64,000 nucleotides of DNA from Methylophilus sp. (GTDB lineage Bacteria > Pseudomonadota > Gammaproteobacteria > Burkholderiales > Methylophilaceae), in NCBI RefSeq assembly GCF_008015755.1, contig NZ_SSGF01000030.1, positions 62,001 through 126,000 on the forward strand, read 5' to 3'. Under the pieces are notes generated by a model. It saw nothing but the letters and a program-made list of their open reading frames with translations, made no database searches and was not told the DNA's origin. Position 1 is the stretch's first letter; each line of letters starts with the position of its first letter. A program made the position numbers and the translations under genes. Shown piece by piece: positions 1 through 9,475 of the stretch.

Positions 1-2
1 AA

Positions 3-122
3 TACCGCGAGGTGATGGATTGCCTGGATGCAGAAATGGAAGCAGTGTTTAATGCGCTCCCGCACAGTGTGTTCGTGATGAAGTTTGTTGGCACAGACAG
101 AGCCGATGTGGTCGATGTTTAA
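3..122 (+). CDS. 3' end of an unidentified gene (partial)
   Basis: An open frame enters from the left edge and ends at TAA 120-122, giving the last 39 residues of a protein. The tail is acidic, with a hydrophobic stretch (SVFVMKFVG) near the end. I do not recognise a family from so little sequence. It lies 45 bases before the transporter gene on the same strand, so the two could be cotranscribed. The other two forward frames are closed by stops at the start of the window, which makes this frame the most likely real one. Confidence 0.5.
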   Translation, partial: YREVMDCLDAEMEAVFNALPHSVFVMKFVGTDRADVVDV

Positions 123-167
123 CGCCGTTATCTATTTTATGCATACTCGTTAATATGATTGCTCGCC

Positions 168-779
168 ATGAACCAAGATAATTATCAGGCTATCCTGACC
201 GCATTTCATCAAATGTCCGGTTGGGAAATCACCGCTGCTTTAATGGGGGTGGCCTATATTCTGCTGGCGGCGAGAGAGTCGCAATGGTGCTGGCTGTTTG
301 CCTTTTTAAGCACGCTGGTTTACACGGCGCTGTTTTGGGAGGGGCAACTGCCCATGCAGGCACTGCTCAATTTTTATTATATGGCCATGGCGATCTATGG
401 TTTCTGGCTCTGGCATCACCCTGGCAAGCAAACTGACACCTTGCTGATTAGCCGTTGGCCCTTGAAGAAGCACTTGGGTTTTATTGTGGGTGGCTTGGCG
501 GTGAGTGCGTTGCTGAGTGCTTATTTGCAACACAGCGGACAATCACAAAGCCCGATGTTAGACGCGTATACCACTGTTTTTTCTGTGATGAATACCTGGT
601 TGATCGCCAAGAAGGTATTAGAAAACTGGTTATATTGGGTGGTGGTGGATGGCGCGGCCACGTTGTTGTACGTGCAAACCGGCTATTACGCCACTGCCGT
701 TTTATTTGTGTTGAACACGATATTGGCAATGGTTGGCTTTATCAGTTGGATTAAGTTATATCGGCAACAAACCGCTTAA
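168..779 (+). CDS. pnuC: PnuC-family vitamin transporter (nicotinamide riboside type)
   Basis: Integral inner-membrane protein of about 203 residues with roughly seven hydrophobic segments, the usual PnuC size. The family moves vitamin precursors (nicotinamide riboside for PnuC, thiamine for PnuT) by facilitated diffusion, with a cytoplasmic kinase trapping the substrate. The C-terminal part has the characteristic ENWLYWVVVD stretch, which includes a W-x-x-W motif. I chose ATG 168 because it precedes a typical N-terminus; a TTG at 159 in the same frame would add three residues. No strong Shine-Dalgarno sequence is visible. The next gene, convergent and 30 bases away, encodes a kinase-fold protein. 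The exact substrate cannot be settled from sequence alone. Confidence 0.82.
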   Translation: MNQDNYQAILTAFHQMSGWEITAALMGVAYILLAARESQWCWLFAFLSTLVYTALFWEGQLPMQALLNFYYMAMAIYGFWLWHHPGKQTDTLLISRWPLKKHLGFIVGGLAVSALLSAYLQHSGQSQSPMLDAYTTVFSVMNTWLIAKKVLENWLYWVVVDGAATLLYVQTGYYATAVLFVLNTILAMVGFISWIKLYRQQTA

Positions 780-809
780 ACCACACATGATGATGCAACG
801 CATAGTGGG

Positions 810-1685
810 TTAGATACGCTGCATCCATCTGACTAAATCAGTTTCACCCAGAATATTCATCAAAAACAACAGTAGCTGGTAGGCGGGCGTATGCGCGCTA
901 TGTTCGATCCAGGCATGCGTCTGCGTATAGTGCTGTTTAAAGAGCGCCAGCTGCGCGGGCGTGAAGATGTATTCGAGCAATACCAAATCTAGCGCACGCG
1001 GCGCGATCACAAACGCATCCAAATCAATCAGCACCAACTGATTAGTGCTTAAGCAGCGAAATTGATCCCAGCGTAAATCCAGCATCATAGGCACAAAGTC
1101 GCTTGCATGGCATTGTGCTGCCTGCGCTAAAACTTCAGGCAATAAAGCTTCAGCGATGCGTGGTTGCTGTTGTTCGGTCAAACAAACCAGCGTGTCGTGC
1201 AACCGGCTAGCCCATGCGTTTGCAGAAAATTGTGGCGCGTGCAGTGTGCCCCAGGTGCTGTAGCTTAATTGGTGCAGTTTGGCGATGTGATTGGCCAGCT
1301 GTATCACCCAGTCATCTTTGATCTGCCTTGCGTCTACATCCGTGCCCTCAACAAAGCGCGTGAGCACAAAGCGGTTAGCGCTGGCTGCAACAAACTCAGG
1401 CACGCCGAGCGCTCCGTTTTTTTGTAAAAAGTGATGCGTGAAATCTATATTGCTCAGACTATTGGGAAAGTCGGCGGCAAATAAATGGTTTGCGCCTAAC
1501 CAAAAGTGAGACTGTTCTATGGTTGCTGTATTGCACACTTTGAGTACCATGGCACCATTGGCCGTTTGGCAATCAAAAAGCTGATGCGTACTATCCTCAA
1601 ACTTATTCGGGATGACGCTTGGTTGAGCAATCAGTTTGGGCAAACTGGCCTGTTCGGCGTGGCTGAGTTGTGGATAAGTAAACAT
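810..1685 (-). CDS. APH/choline-kinase-fold protein with altered catalytic loop
   Basis: 291-residue protein of the aminoglycoside phosphotransferase/choline kinase superfamily. A lysine at 49 in AMVLKV fits the ATP-binding lysine. The family's catalytic loop, normally H-G-D followed by N five residues on, reads M-L-D-L-R-W-D-Q: the catalytic Asp (203) is kept, but the His is lost and Asn is replaced by Gln 208. The metal-binding segment is clear as LVLIDLDAF (Asp 221 and 223), followed by ALDL. The substrate is unknown; it could be a small-molecule kinase or a diverged non-catalytic member. It is transcribed toward pnuC. Upstream, on the same strand, is a GGDEF-EAL gene separated from it by a terminator, so it probably has its own promoter. 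Confidence 0.6.
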   Translation of the reverse strand: MFTYPQLSHAEQASLPKLIAQPSVIPNKFEDSTHQLFDCQTANGAMVLKVCNTATIEQSHFWLGANHLFAADFPNSLSNIDFTHHFLQKNGALGVPEFVAASANRFVLTRFVEGTDVDARQIKDDWVIQLANHIAKLHQLSYSTWGTLHAPQFSANAWASRLHDTLVCLTEQQQPRIAEALLPEVLAQAAQCHASDFVPMMLDLRWDQFRCLSTNQLVLIDLDAFVIAPRALDLVLLEYIFTPAQLALFKQHYTQTHAWIEHSAHTPAYQLLLFLMNILGETDLVRWMQRI

Positions 1686-1716
1686 AGTCAGGCTGATATT
1701 TTAAGCCATGGCGCGT

Positions 1717-1742
1717 TAAAAACACTGCCTTTTAGCAGTGTT
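1717..1742 (-). terminator. Intrinsic terminator of the GAF-PAS-GGDEF-EAL gene
   Basis: Perfect 8-bp stem AACACTGC/GCAGTGTT with a 6-base loop, followed on the minus strand by a T-run (bases 1722 down to 1718). It sits 17 bases past the stop of the upstream minus-strand gene and just before the start of the kinase-like gene. The plus strand also has a T-run after the stem, so it could work both ways. Confidence 0.8.
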
Positions 1743-1758
1743 TTTTGTTGGTGCGTGC

Positions 1759-4347
1759 CTAACCTAAGTCAATCAGCAATCGTTCAAAATCCTCTGCAGG
1801 CATCGGTTTGGCAAATAAATAGCCCTGGCCAAAGTCGCAATGGATGTCTTGTAGCAAATGCAGTTGCAGGTCAGTTTCTATGCCTTCGGCAATCACTTTA
1901 ATTTTGAGTCTATGCGCCATTTCAATAATCGCTTCACAAATGGCGAGCTCGCTTGAGTCTGGCGCCAGGTTGGCGGTGAATGAGCGGTCAATTTTTAAAT
2001 AGTCGACGTTGAATTTTTTAAGATATGACAATGACGAATAGCCGGTGCCAAAATCATCAATGGCAATATGCATTCCCGAGTTATGAAATCCCATCAGTTT
2101 TTCTTCAATATTGCCGACCACATCCATCAGCACGCCTTCTGTAATTTCAATCACCACACAACTGGTTGGAAAGTGAATATGATCCAGCAGGCTGATCCAG
2201 TTATGCATCATCTCTTCATTAGCCTTGAATTGCACTGGCGATTTATTGACGGCAATTTCAAAGTCGCGCCCCAGCAGCTCTTTAAACCTGGCCCCTTGTT
2301 TGACCGCCTCGATAAATACCCAGTTACCAATCTCGTGGATAGTGCCGTAGTGTTCGCAAATCGGGATAAAAACTTCTGGGCTGATAAAGCCTAGCTCTGG
2401 GTGTTTCCAGCGTAGCAAGGCCTCTGCTTTATGGATGTGGCCGCTAGATAACTCAATAATCGGCTGATAGTGCACAGAAAATTGTTTGCGTAACAAGGCC
2501 TGGCGTAAGTCGGTAGACAGGCGGATGCGGAAGTCGGATTCCTGTTGCATGAGTTTGGTGAAAAAGCGGTAGCAGCCACGCCCGGCATTTTTGGCGACAT
2601 ACATGGCCTGATCTGCGACTTTAAGCAATTGCTGCGCATCGGTGGCGTCTTCCGGGTAAATGGCAATGCCAACACTGGCCGAGATAAAGGCTTCTTTTTT
2701 AGCGGTGATAAAGGGCTCAGATAAATGATCAATAATATGTTGTGCAATATGCGCAATCATCATATTGTCGTGAATATCGTTGAGAATCACGGTAAATTCA
2801 TCGCCGCCCAGGCGGGCAACCGTATCAGACTTGCGCACACAGGCCATAATTCGGCTAGCCGCTTCTATCAGCAGGGTATCGCCGACATTATGGCCGTGCG
2901 TATCATTAATTTCTTTAAACCGGTCAAGGTCAATAAACAGCAGGGCGCATTTCTGCTGTTCACGCTGTGATAATTTCAGTGTTTGTTGCAGCCTATCTTG
3001 AAACAGTTGCCGGTTGGGCAATTTGGTCAGTTGATCAAAGTTAGCCTGTTTAAGTATCAGTGCCTCCGCCGCTTTGATGGCGGAAATATCAGAAAACAGA
3101 CTGACGCGCCGATTGACCCGGCCGTCCGTTTGATAAGAGGTATTGATTGTTAGCCAGGTGGGAAACATTTCGCCATTTTTACGCTTGCTCCACACCTCTC
3201 CCTGCCATTGACCACACAGATGCATGGTCTGTTGTTGCGTGTCATAAAAACGCGCGTCATGTTGCTCGGAGCGAAGCAGGGTGATGGATTGACCTTTGAT
3301 TTCTTCTAGCGCATAGCCGGTCATTTTTGTAAACGCGGGGTTAATCGCGAGCACCACGCCCTCGGCATCGGTGATGGCCATCGCCTCACTGCTATTGTTA
3401 TAGACCAGCCCAGCCAGTTTCAGCTCTTCTTCTGCCTGTTTTCTTTCGCTGATGTCTTGCACTGCGCTGATGAAATACAGCGGCTGTTGCGCGTCATCGC
3501 GCAATAAATGCACAGACAGATTGACCCAGACCACTTGCCCCAGTTTATGCAGGTAGCGCTTCTCTACACTATATTGGTCTATGTCACCTTGCAATAAACG
3601 GGTGACAGTTTCTGTTTCCAGCATCAGGTCTTCAGGCAGGGTGATTTGCTGGTAAGTCATGTGTTGTGCCAGAATTTCTTCCTGGCTGTACCCAATGATG
3701 TTGCAGAATTCACGGTTGATTTGCAAAAAATGGCCAGATAAATCCACTTGTGCGATCCCAACTGCCGCATTTTCAAATACCGCGCGAAATAAGGCCTCGC
3801 TATCCCGCAGGGCTTCTCTGGCCTGGTCTCTTTGTTCGGTGGCGACGATAGAATGGTAAATGTGATAGAGGCTGAGTTGAATACTGTCGCGAAACTGGCC
3901 AATCAGGTCTTTGATCAGGTGATCATAGTGGTGCTCTTTATGGTCCAGAATACAAATGGTGCCAAATACTTCGCCATTCGGCCAGTTAAGCGGTAATCCA
4001 TAGTAAGAGATCATGCCGAGTGCCACATCTGGATTATGTTCCCAGCCTGGGCTGGTCAATGCGTTTGGAATCAACAAAGGCTGCTGATTACTGATCACAT
4101 TTTCACAATAGAGGCCGGTATTTAAACTGGCATGTTCACCTGAATGATAGACATTGCCCTCGCTATGGCTGGCAACAAAGACTTCAATTTCGTGCGCGTG
4201 CGCTCGCATGATGAGCGCAGCGGGGATATGGGCAATACAGGCGAGCAAATCTGTGGTGATTTGCCAGCTTCTCAGTACCTTTTCAGGCACCTCTATCTCG
4301 TCGAGAACGGCATAATGAGGCAAAGCCCCGGAACCCTGATTGATCAT
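1759..4347 (-). CDS. GAF-PAS-PAS-GGDEF-EAL cyclic-di-GMP signalling protein
   Basis: Cytoplasmic c-di-GMP protein of 862 residues with no membrane segment. Order: GAF domain (about 15-185), two PAS domains with PAC segments (about 190-315 and 315-440), GGDEF (about 450-610), EAL (about 625-860). The cyclase motif RLGGDEFTV is intact. The phosphodiesterase domain keeps EALLRW, DDFGTGYSS and AEGIET, so both activities are possible; which dominates cannot be told. I chose ATG 4347 because GGGGG lies just upstream; an in-frame TTG at 4359 is the alternative. A terminator follows the gene. Confidence 0.9.
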   Translation of the reverse strand: MINQGSGALPHYAVLDEIEVPEKVLRSWQITTDLLACIAHIPAALIMRAHAHEIEVFVASHSEGNVYHSGEHASLNTGLYCENVISNQQPLLIPNALTSPGWEHNPDVALGMISYYGLPLNWPNGEVFGTICILDHKEHHYDHLIKDLIGQFRDSIQLSLYHIYHSIVATEQRDQAREALRDSEALFRAVFENAAVGIAQVDLSGHFLQINREFCNIIGYSQEEILAQHMTYQQITLPEDLMLETETVTRLLQGDIDQYSVEKRYLHKLGQVVWVNLSVHLLRDDAQQPLYFISAVQDISERKQAEEELKLAGLVYNNSSEAMAITDAEGVVLAINPAFTKMTGYALEEIKGQSITLLRSEQHDARFYDTQQQTMHLCGQWQGEVWSKRKNGEMFPTWLTINTSYQTDGRVNRRVSLFSDISAIKAAEALILKQANFDQLTKLPNRQLFQDRLQQTLKLSQREQQKCALLFIDLDRFKEINDTHGHNVGDTLLIEAASRIMACVRKSDTVARLGGDEFTVILNDIHDNMMIAHIAQHIIDHLSEPFITAKKEAFISASVGIAIYPEDATDAQQLLKVADQAMYVAKNAGRGCYRFFTKLMQQESDFRIRLSTDLRQALLRKQFSVHYQPIIELSSGHIHKAEALLRWKHPELGFISPEVFIPICEHYGTIHEIGNWVFIEAVKQGARFKELLGRDFEIAVNKSPVQFKANEEMMHNWISLLDHIHFPTSCVVIEITEGVLMDVVGNIEEKLMGFHNSGMHIAIDDFGTGYSSLSYLKKFNVDYLKIDRSFTANLAPDSSELAICEAIIEMAHRLKIKVIAEGIETDLQLHLLQDIHCDFGQGYLFAKPMPAEDFERLLIDLG

Positions 4348-4600
4348 AACTACCCCCAATACTGTTCGTAGTCATTTCTAATGGCATGACACACGTCTTT
4401 ATTCTTTTTCGGCAATAAATCACAATTTCTTTACGTATGTTAATTGCATTATGTGCTTTCAAAACGGCATAATCAATGCAGATGAAAGCGCTAAACGTGA
4501 AAATATTTGATAAGAAACAGGGACTTCGATAGCGGTGAGCCAGTGGTGAATACAGGTGTTAAAAAAATTCAACAGTGACGTATCATCCGCAAAAAATACC

Positions 4601-4627
4601 TTTACAGAGCTTGGCAGTGCCTATTAT
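4601..4627 (+). promoter_or_regulatory. Candidate sigma-70 promoter for the cupin gene in a 335-bp gap
   Basis: The gap 4348-4682 between the divergent GGDEF-EAL and cupin genes is AT-rich and holds no gene that I can see. TTTACA at 4601 and TATTAT at 4622 are separated by 15 bases, a little short of optimal, and lie about 55 bases before the cupin start. The upstream part of the gap presumably carries the promoter of the minus-strand gene, but I see no convincing match. Confidence 0.3.
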
Positions 4628-4682
4628 TTTAGTCAAACGTTGTTTTAATTTTTAAGTTTTTAGGGATAACAAAGGAGCCGCG

Positions 4683-4955
4683 ATGAGCCTGATCAAAGTA
4701 GAAAAACCGAGTGACTTGACCTTGGCCGCCTTGGGTGTCAAACAATGGCCAATCTGGTCGAAAGAGGTGTCGACGTTTACATGGCAATACAGCAGTACTG
4801 AAATTGCCTATATTGTGGAAGGGGAGGTCACGGTCACACCCAATCATGGCACGCCGGTGAGTTTTGCCGCAGGCGACCTGGTGACCTTTGCCAGTGGTCT
4901 GGATTGTGTGTGGGAAGTCAAAAAACCGCTACGCAAGCATTACCGTTTTGAGTAG
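4683..4955 (+). CDS. Small single-domain cupin (Cupin_3/DUF861 type)
   Basis: 90-residue single cupin barrel. The core reads AYIVEGEVTVTP then a G-x(5)-F-x-A-G-D stretch (PVSFAAGDLVTF), the two conserved cupin motifs of the EutQ/ureidoglycine-hydrolase-like family. These small proteins are widespread and mostly without assigned substrate; metal ligands are poorly conserved here. The start is well supported by a strong Shine-Dalgarno AAAGGAG seven bases before ATG. It stands alone, convergent with glnD 27 bases away. Function unknown. Confidence 0.8.
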   Translation: MSLIKVEKPSDLTLAALGVKQWPIWSKEVSTFTWQYSSTEIAYIVEGEVTVTPNHGTPVSFAAGDLVTFASGLDCVWEVKKPLRKHYRFE

Positions 4956-4982
4956 CTCGTAGGTTTAAAGCTCGCCGCTGGT

Positions 4983-7562
4983 TTAAAGTTCACTTAGGGC
5001 TTGTTTGAGCGCTGCCGTTTGCGTATCTGCGATGGCTAGGCCATGGCAGGCAGAAATCAAAAAGCTATCTTCTACCCGGCTGCCCAGCGTGTTGATTTTA
5101 GCGTTATGTAATTCGATGCCATGGTTGAGAAACACCAGTGCCATGCTGGCCAGCAAGCCTGGGCGGTCATTGGCGACCACATCCAGTTGTTGAAAAGTCA
5201 CCAGGCCTTGCGTGGTTGGGTATTCCACCGGGCGTAGATTGACTTGGGTCGGAATCGGCATATGTTTCACTTGTCGGCTGACACGGCCGCGTATCGGCGC
5301 AGGCATGGCCTGTGCACTGAGCAGTTGGTCGTTGAGACCTTGTTCAATATGCTTGAGTAAGCCGTTATAGCTGATCTGGCGCGTGTCTGGCTCCAGCACA
5401 ATAAAGTTATCCAGCGCATAACCATGGGTCGTGGTATGGATTTTGGCCTGCACAATGTTGTATTGCATGCTGTCAAAAAAATGACAAATGCGGGCAAAAA
5501 TCTCTTTTTGGTCGCGGCTATAAATCATGACCTGTATGCCGTCGCCCTTGGGGCTCAGGCGTGCGCGCACAATCGGTTTGTCAGAGCGCAGGTGCGGGAT
5601 CAGTAAACGACTTTGCCAGGCGATTTCGTCGCTGTCAAAACGGCTGAAATAACCACTGCCAAAGGCCTGCCACAACGGTTGTACGGAGGCTTCTTTGAGG
5701 TTGAAGCTGCTGAGTTTTTGTAACACCTCCTGTTTGCGCAAACTGAGCTGGGCTTCGGTGTTGAGAGATTGCTGCAAGACGCGGCGTGTTTGTAAAAACA
5801 GGCTTTCCAGCAGCTTGGCTTTCCAAGCGTTCCAGACGTTGGGGCTGGTGCCGCGAATGTCCGCCACTGTGAGCAAATACAACGCGGTCAGGCGGTATTC
5901 AGAGCCGACTAATTGCGCAAAAGCTTCAATCACATCGGGGTCGGACAAGTCGCTTTTTTGGGCGGTGCTTGAGAGCTTTAAGTGTGCTTCGACCAACCAG
6001 GCAACCAGTGCGGTATCGGCTTTAGGCAGGCCCAGTTTTTGGCAAAAACGCTTGGCATCAATGGTGCCCAATTGCGAGTGGTCACCGCCACGGCCTTTGG
6101 CAATATCGTGAAAAATCGCGGCCAAGTAGAGTAAATGTGGCTGGCTGAATTCGTTAAACAGCTGGCTGCAAAGCGGAAACTCATGACGCAGGTCTGGTTT
6201 GGCAAATCGACGCAGGTTACGCAATACGTTGAGGGTGTGCTCGTCTACGGTGTAGACATGAAACAAGTCGTGCTGCATTTGCGCAATCACGCGGCCAAAC
6301 ACCGGGATATAGCGACCAAGAATACCGTAACGGTTCATGCGCCGCAGGCTGCGGTGCACGCCTTCACGGCTTTGCAAAATCTGCAAAAACAGCGCTTTGT
6401 GCGCCGCATTTTGGCGGAAGCTGCGGTCAATTAATGGCTGCGCATCTTGTAGCGCTCTCACCAAGGGCGCACTAAAACCGGTGATGGCCGGGTGCTGTTG
6501 TAACAGTTGAAAACAGCGCAAAATGGCTTCGGGCTTACGCTGAAACAAGTCAGCTGTTTGTGCGCTTAACAAGCCTTGTGCCAGTGTGAAGTCCTGGTCA
6601 ATCACGCTGGCGGCTTCTAAGGGTGGGCTCACGCGCGTATGCATGCGCTTGAGCAACACTTCATTTTCTATGATGACTGCTCTGGCACTGCGGTAAAAGC
6701 CTTGCATCAGCTGCTCGCTGGCGCGCTTTTGCGCGGTGGTTTGATAGCCCATTTGCTCGGCCAGGGTGTTTTGAAAGTCAAAGACCAGGCGGTCTTCACG
6801 CCGTTTGGCCAGCAAATGTAAGCGGATGCGCAGGTTTTGCAACAAGCGCTCGTGTCGTTTGAGTTGGTTAGCCTGGCTGCGGTTGAGCAGGCCGGCACGT
6901 ACCAGATCGTTCCAGTCATTGCCCAAGCCCTGGCTTTGGGCAACCCACAAAATCATATGCAGGTCACGCAACCCGCCCGGACTTTCCTTGATATTGGGTT
7001 CGAGGTTATAGGCTGTGTCGTGAAATTTGGCATGGCGGATTTGCTGTTCACGCAGTTTTTCAGCAAAAAAGCGCGCTTGATCCAACTGTTGGTGCAAGGA
7101 TTGCGTCAGCGTATGGAATGTCGGGCGATGACCGGTCAGCCAGCGGGCTTCCAGCAGGTTGGTCATAATGGTGACGTCGAGCTTGGCTTCGTCCAGGCAT
7201 TCTTGCATGGTGCGTACACTGTGGCCAATATTGAGGCCAATGTCCCACAAGGTGCCGATGAGTGACTCAACGGTGGCTTGCAACTGGCTGTCACTATTAT
7301 CCGGCATCAGAATCAACAGGTCGATGTCGGAGTGAGGGAACATATCCCCGCGGCCGTAGCCACCAACCGCAATCAGGCTTGCATTTGTTGGCAGGCCGTA
7401 ACTACGCCAGAGGTCTTTGAGCAGTTGATCGAGAATGCGGGTGTGTTGTTGCAGCAGCGTTTTAGCATGCGGGTTGGCCAGGTAAGCGTCAGCCATCTGC
7501 TGGCGTGCCAGTTGTAACGACTCCCGCCAGTGCTTGAGTTGTTCTTTGGCAATCACCGTCAT
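4983..7562 (-). CDS. glnD: Bifunctional PII uridylyltransferase / uridylyl-removing enzyme
   Basis: 859 residues, normal length for GlnD. It uridylylates and deuridylylates PII proteins in response to glutamine and so controls nitrogen assimilation. The N-terminal nucleotidyltransferase domain has GGYGRGDMFPHSDIDLLIL (about residues 68-86), the metal-binding G-R-x-D-x-x-P-x-S-D-x-D signature. The central HD domain has FHDIAKGRGGDHS, with the His-Asp pair for uridylyl removal. Two ACT domains close the protein (about 690-770 and 800-859), the second containing NDRPGLLASMALVF. It starts 11 bases after the stop of map on the same strand, so the two form an operon, a common arrangement in betaproteobacteria. 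Confidence 0.96.
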   Translation of the reverse strand: MTVIAKEQLKHWRESLQLARQQMADAYLANPHAKTLLQQHTRILDQLLKDLWRSYGLPTNASLIAVGGYGRGDMFPHSDIDLLILMPDNSDSQLQATVESLIGTLWDIGLNIGHSVRTMQECLDEAKLDVTIMTNLLEARWLTGHRPTFHTLTQSLHQQLDQARFFAEKLREQQIRHAKFHDTAYNLEPNIKESPGGLRDLHMILWVAQSQGLGNDWNDLVRAGLLNRSQANQLKRHERLLQNLRIRLHLLAKRREDRLVFDFQNTLAEQMGYQTTAQKRASEQLMQGFYRSARAVIIENEVLLKRMHTRVSPPLEAASVIDQDFTLAQGLLSAQTADLFQRKPEAILRCFQLLQQHPAITGFSAPLVRALQDAQPLIDRSFRQNAAHKALFLQILQSREGVHRSLRRMNRYGILGRYIPVFGRVIAQMQHDLFHVYTVDEHTLNVLRNLRRFAKPDLRHEFPLCSQLFNEFSQPHLLYLAAIFHDIAKGRGGDHSQLGTIDAKRFCQKLGLPKADTALVAWLVEAHLKLSSTAQKSDLSDPDVIEAFAQLVGSEYRLTALYLLTVADIRGTSPNVWNAWKAKLLESLFLQTRRVLQQSLNTEAQLSLRKQEVLQKLSSFNLKEASVQPLWQAFGSGYFSRFDSDEIAWQSRLLIPHLRSDKPIVRARLSPKGDGIQVMIYSRDQKEIFARICHFFDSMQYNIVQAKIHTTTHGYALDNFIVLEPDTRQISYNGLLKHIEQGLNDQLLSAQAMPAPIRGRVSRQVKHMPIPTQVNLRPVEYPTTQGLVTFQQLDVVANDRPGLLASMALVFLNHGIELHNAKINTLGSRVEDSFLISACHGLAIADTQTAALKQALSEL

Positions 7563-7573
7563 GATCAGATCGC

Positions 7574-8368
7574 TTACAGCACTGGGCGCGGCGGCGTGCC
7601 CGCCGAGACAGTCATGATCTCAAAGCCACCTTCGGTGACGAGCACGGTATGCTCCCACTGTGCTGAGAGACTACGGTCCTTCGTGACCACCGTCCAGCCG
7701 TCGGACATGAATTTGATCTCGCGGCGACCCGCATTGACCATTGGTTCGATGGTGAAAATCATGCCGGGCTTGAGCGCCATGCCCGCACCAGGTTTGCCAT
7801 AGTGCAGCACTTGTGGCTCGCAGTGGAATTTTTTGCCGATGCCATGACCACAAAACTCGCGCACGATGCTATAGCCATTTTTTTCGGCAAATGATTGAAT
7901 CGCGTAGCCGATATCGCCCAGGGTGTTGCCTGGTTTGACCTTTTCAATCCCGCGCCACATGGCCTGGTAGGTGAGCTCACACAAACGCTTGGCTTGCGGG
8001 GTGACGCTCCCGACCATAAACATACGTGAGGTGTCGCCGTGGTAACCATCTTTAATCACGGTGATATCCAGGTTAACAATGTCGCCTTGCTTCAACTCTT
8101 TTTCGCTAGGCACGCCATGGCAGATTTGTTGATTGATAGAGGTGCAGATCGATTTTGGATACGGCGTATGACCATCGGGCGCATAATTGAGTGGCGCTGG
8201 AATGGCTTGCTGCTCATTGACGATGTAGTCATGGCATAACTGATCCAGCTTATTGGTGGTGACGCCTGGCACCACGAAAGGGGTGATGTAGTCTAGCACC
8301 TCAGAGGCCAGGCGACCGGCGATGCGCATTTTTTCGATTTCTTCGGGGGTGTGCAGAGTAATTGCCAT
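7574..8368 (-). CDS. map: Methionine aminopeptidase, type I
   Basis: 264-residue type Ia methionine aminopeptidase, which removes N-terminal Met from new proteins. Typical pita-bread signatures: LDITVIKDGYHGDTS carries the two metal-binding Asp, EFCGHGIGKKFHCEP carries the metal and substrate His, FTIEPM and WEHTVLVTEGG supply the Glu ligands. The start ATG at 8368 gives MAITLHTPEEIEKMR, matching the family N-terminus. It is the first gene of a map-glnD operon. The upstream neighbour is not the common rpsB but a divergent HDOD gene, with 250 bases between start codons. Confidence 0.97.
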   Translation of the reverse strand: MAITLHTPEEIEKMRIAGRLASEVLDYITPFVVPGVTTNKLDQLCHDYIVNEQQAIPAPLNYAPDGHTPYPKSICTSINQQICHGVPSEKELKQGDIVNLDITVIKDGYHGDTSRMFMVGSVTPQAKRLCELTYQAMWRGIEKVKPGNTLGDIGYAIQSFAEKNGYSIVREFCGHGIGKKFHCEPQVLHYGKPGAGMALKPGMIFTIEPMVNAGRREIKFMSDGWTVVTKDRSLSAQWEHTVLVTEGGFEIMTVSAGTPPRPVL

Positions 8369-8619
8369 ATGCTTTTGATGACCTTTAACGCCTGAATGTT
8401 CAATGCCAGGCTGGGAATCAATACCTAAAATGTCATTCTAACATAGGCGTTTAGCAGTCATCACTAAAGAAGCACGCCTTTGTTGGCGTTAAGTTGACAG
8501 AGGGGCAAAGCGGATAGGCCATAAAAACAAACAGGCGCTGATTTGTGCGATTGATTACGACATCACACAAGGTGGCGATGTTTTATACTCGGGCGCATGA
8601 ATCAAGCAGGAGCGAACAG

Positions 8620-9450
8620 ATGGTGACACTCACCGAAGCAAGGCAACACCGGACCGTGAATGACTGGGTCGCTTTTTTGCAGCAAGCGGATATTCCGGTA
8701 TTGCGGCAAACGGCCAGGGAACTGGCACGGTTGCGTGAGCACGAAGACGAGATGGGTGCCCGAGATATTACCCGCATCGTGATCAATGACCCGTTGATGA
8801 TGTTTAAAGTGCTGACCTTTGCCAATAATCATCGCAGCCGCCACCAATTGCAAGACCTGGTGCAGGTGGAGCAGGCCATTATCATGATGGGCACCAGCAC
8901 CTTTTTTGAGCAGATTCCTGCTGTGCCGCATGTCGAAGAAGTCCTGAACCAACATGTGCCCGCCTTGATCGATTTGCTTAAGTTGATGGTACGCGCGCAC
9001 CGGGCCGGTTATTTTGCAGCAGATTTCGCCTCACACCTGATGGATTTGCACGCAGAGGAGTTGCGTGTGGCCGCCTCATTGTATGATTTTGCCGAAATGC
9101 TGATGTGGTGCTTTAACCCTGAGGCGATGGCTGAAATCAGCAAGCGGCAGGCGGCTGATAAAACCTTGCGCAGCCGTGTTGTGCAGCAAGATGTGCTGGG
9201 CTTTCGCGTGGTGGAGTTACAGGCAGAGTTGGTGCGGGTATTTAACCTGCCATCGTTATTAACTGATTTAATGGACGAGCAACGCGCGCATCTGCCCAGG
9301 GTGCGCAATGTGCAGTTAGCGGTCAACCTGGCCAGACATTCTGCCGATGGCTGGGACAATGCGGCGCTGCCAGACGATTACAAGGATATTGCCCAGTTAC
9401 TGCATGTGGATGTGGAGCGGGTGATGCATATTGTCGGCGTGCCGCACTAG
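8620..9450 (+). CDS. HDOD-domain protein
   Basis: 276 residues. The N-terminal two-thirds fits the HDOD fold, a catalytically dead relative of HD phosphohydrolases used in bacterial signalling. The recognisable part is ARDITRIVINDPLMMFKVLT followed by FANNHR and an AIIMMGT segment, which corresponds to the DP-x(3)-K-L-L..AN..A...LG pattern. There is no HD metal-binding doublet. I chose ATG 8620 because AGGAG lies seven bases upstream; ATG 8578 and GTG 8545 are in-frame alternatives. HDOD proteins often work with c-di-GMP enzymes, which are common in this window, but no partner is adjacent. Convergent with the following TPR gene. Confidence 0.72.
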   Translation: MVTLTEARQHRTVNDWVAFLQQADIPVLRQTARELARLREHEDEMGARDITRIVINDPLMMFKVLTFANNHRSRHQLQDLVQVEQAIIMMGTSTFFEQIPAVPHVEEVLNQHVPALIDLLKLMVRAHRAGYFAADFASHLMDLHAEELRVAASLYDFAEMLMWCFNPEAMAEISKRQAADKTLRSRVVQQDVLGFRVVELQAELVRVFNLPSLLTDLMDEQRAHLPRVRNVQLAVNLARHSADGWDNAALPDDYKDIAQLLHVDVERVMHIVGVPH

Positions 9451-9475
9451 CAGGATTATTTGCAGCACTACTTGA

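Noticed and set aside
4607-4625. TTGGCA before the cupin gene as a sigma-54 promoter
   Set aside because: The -12 GC element is absent at the required spacing.
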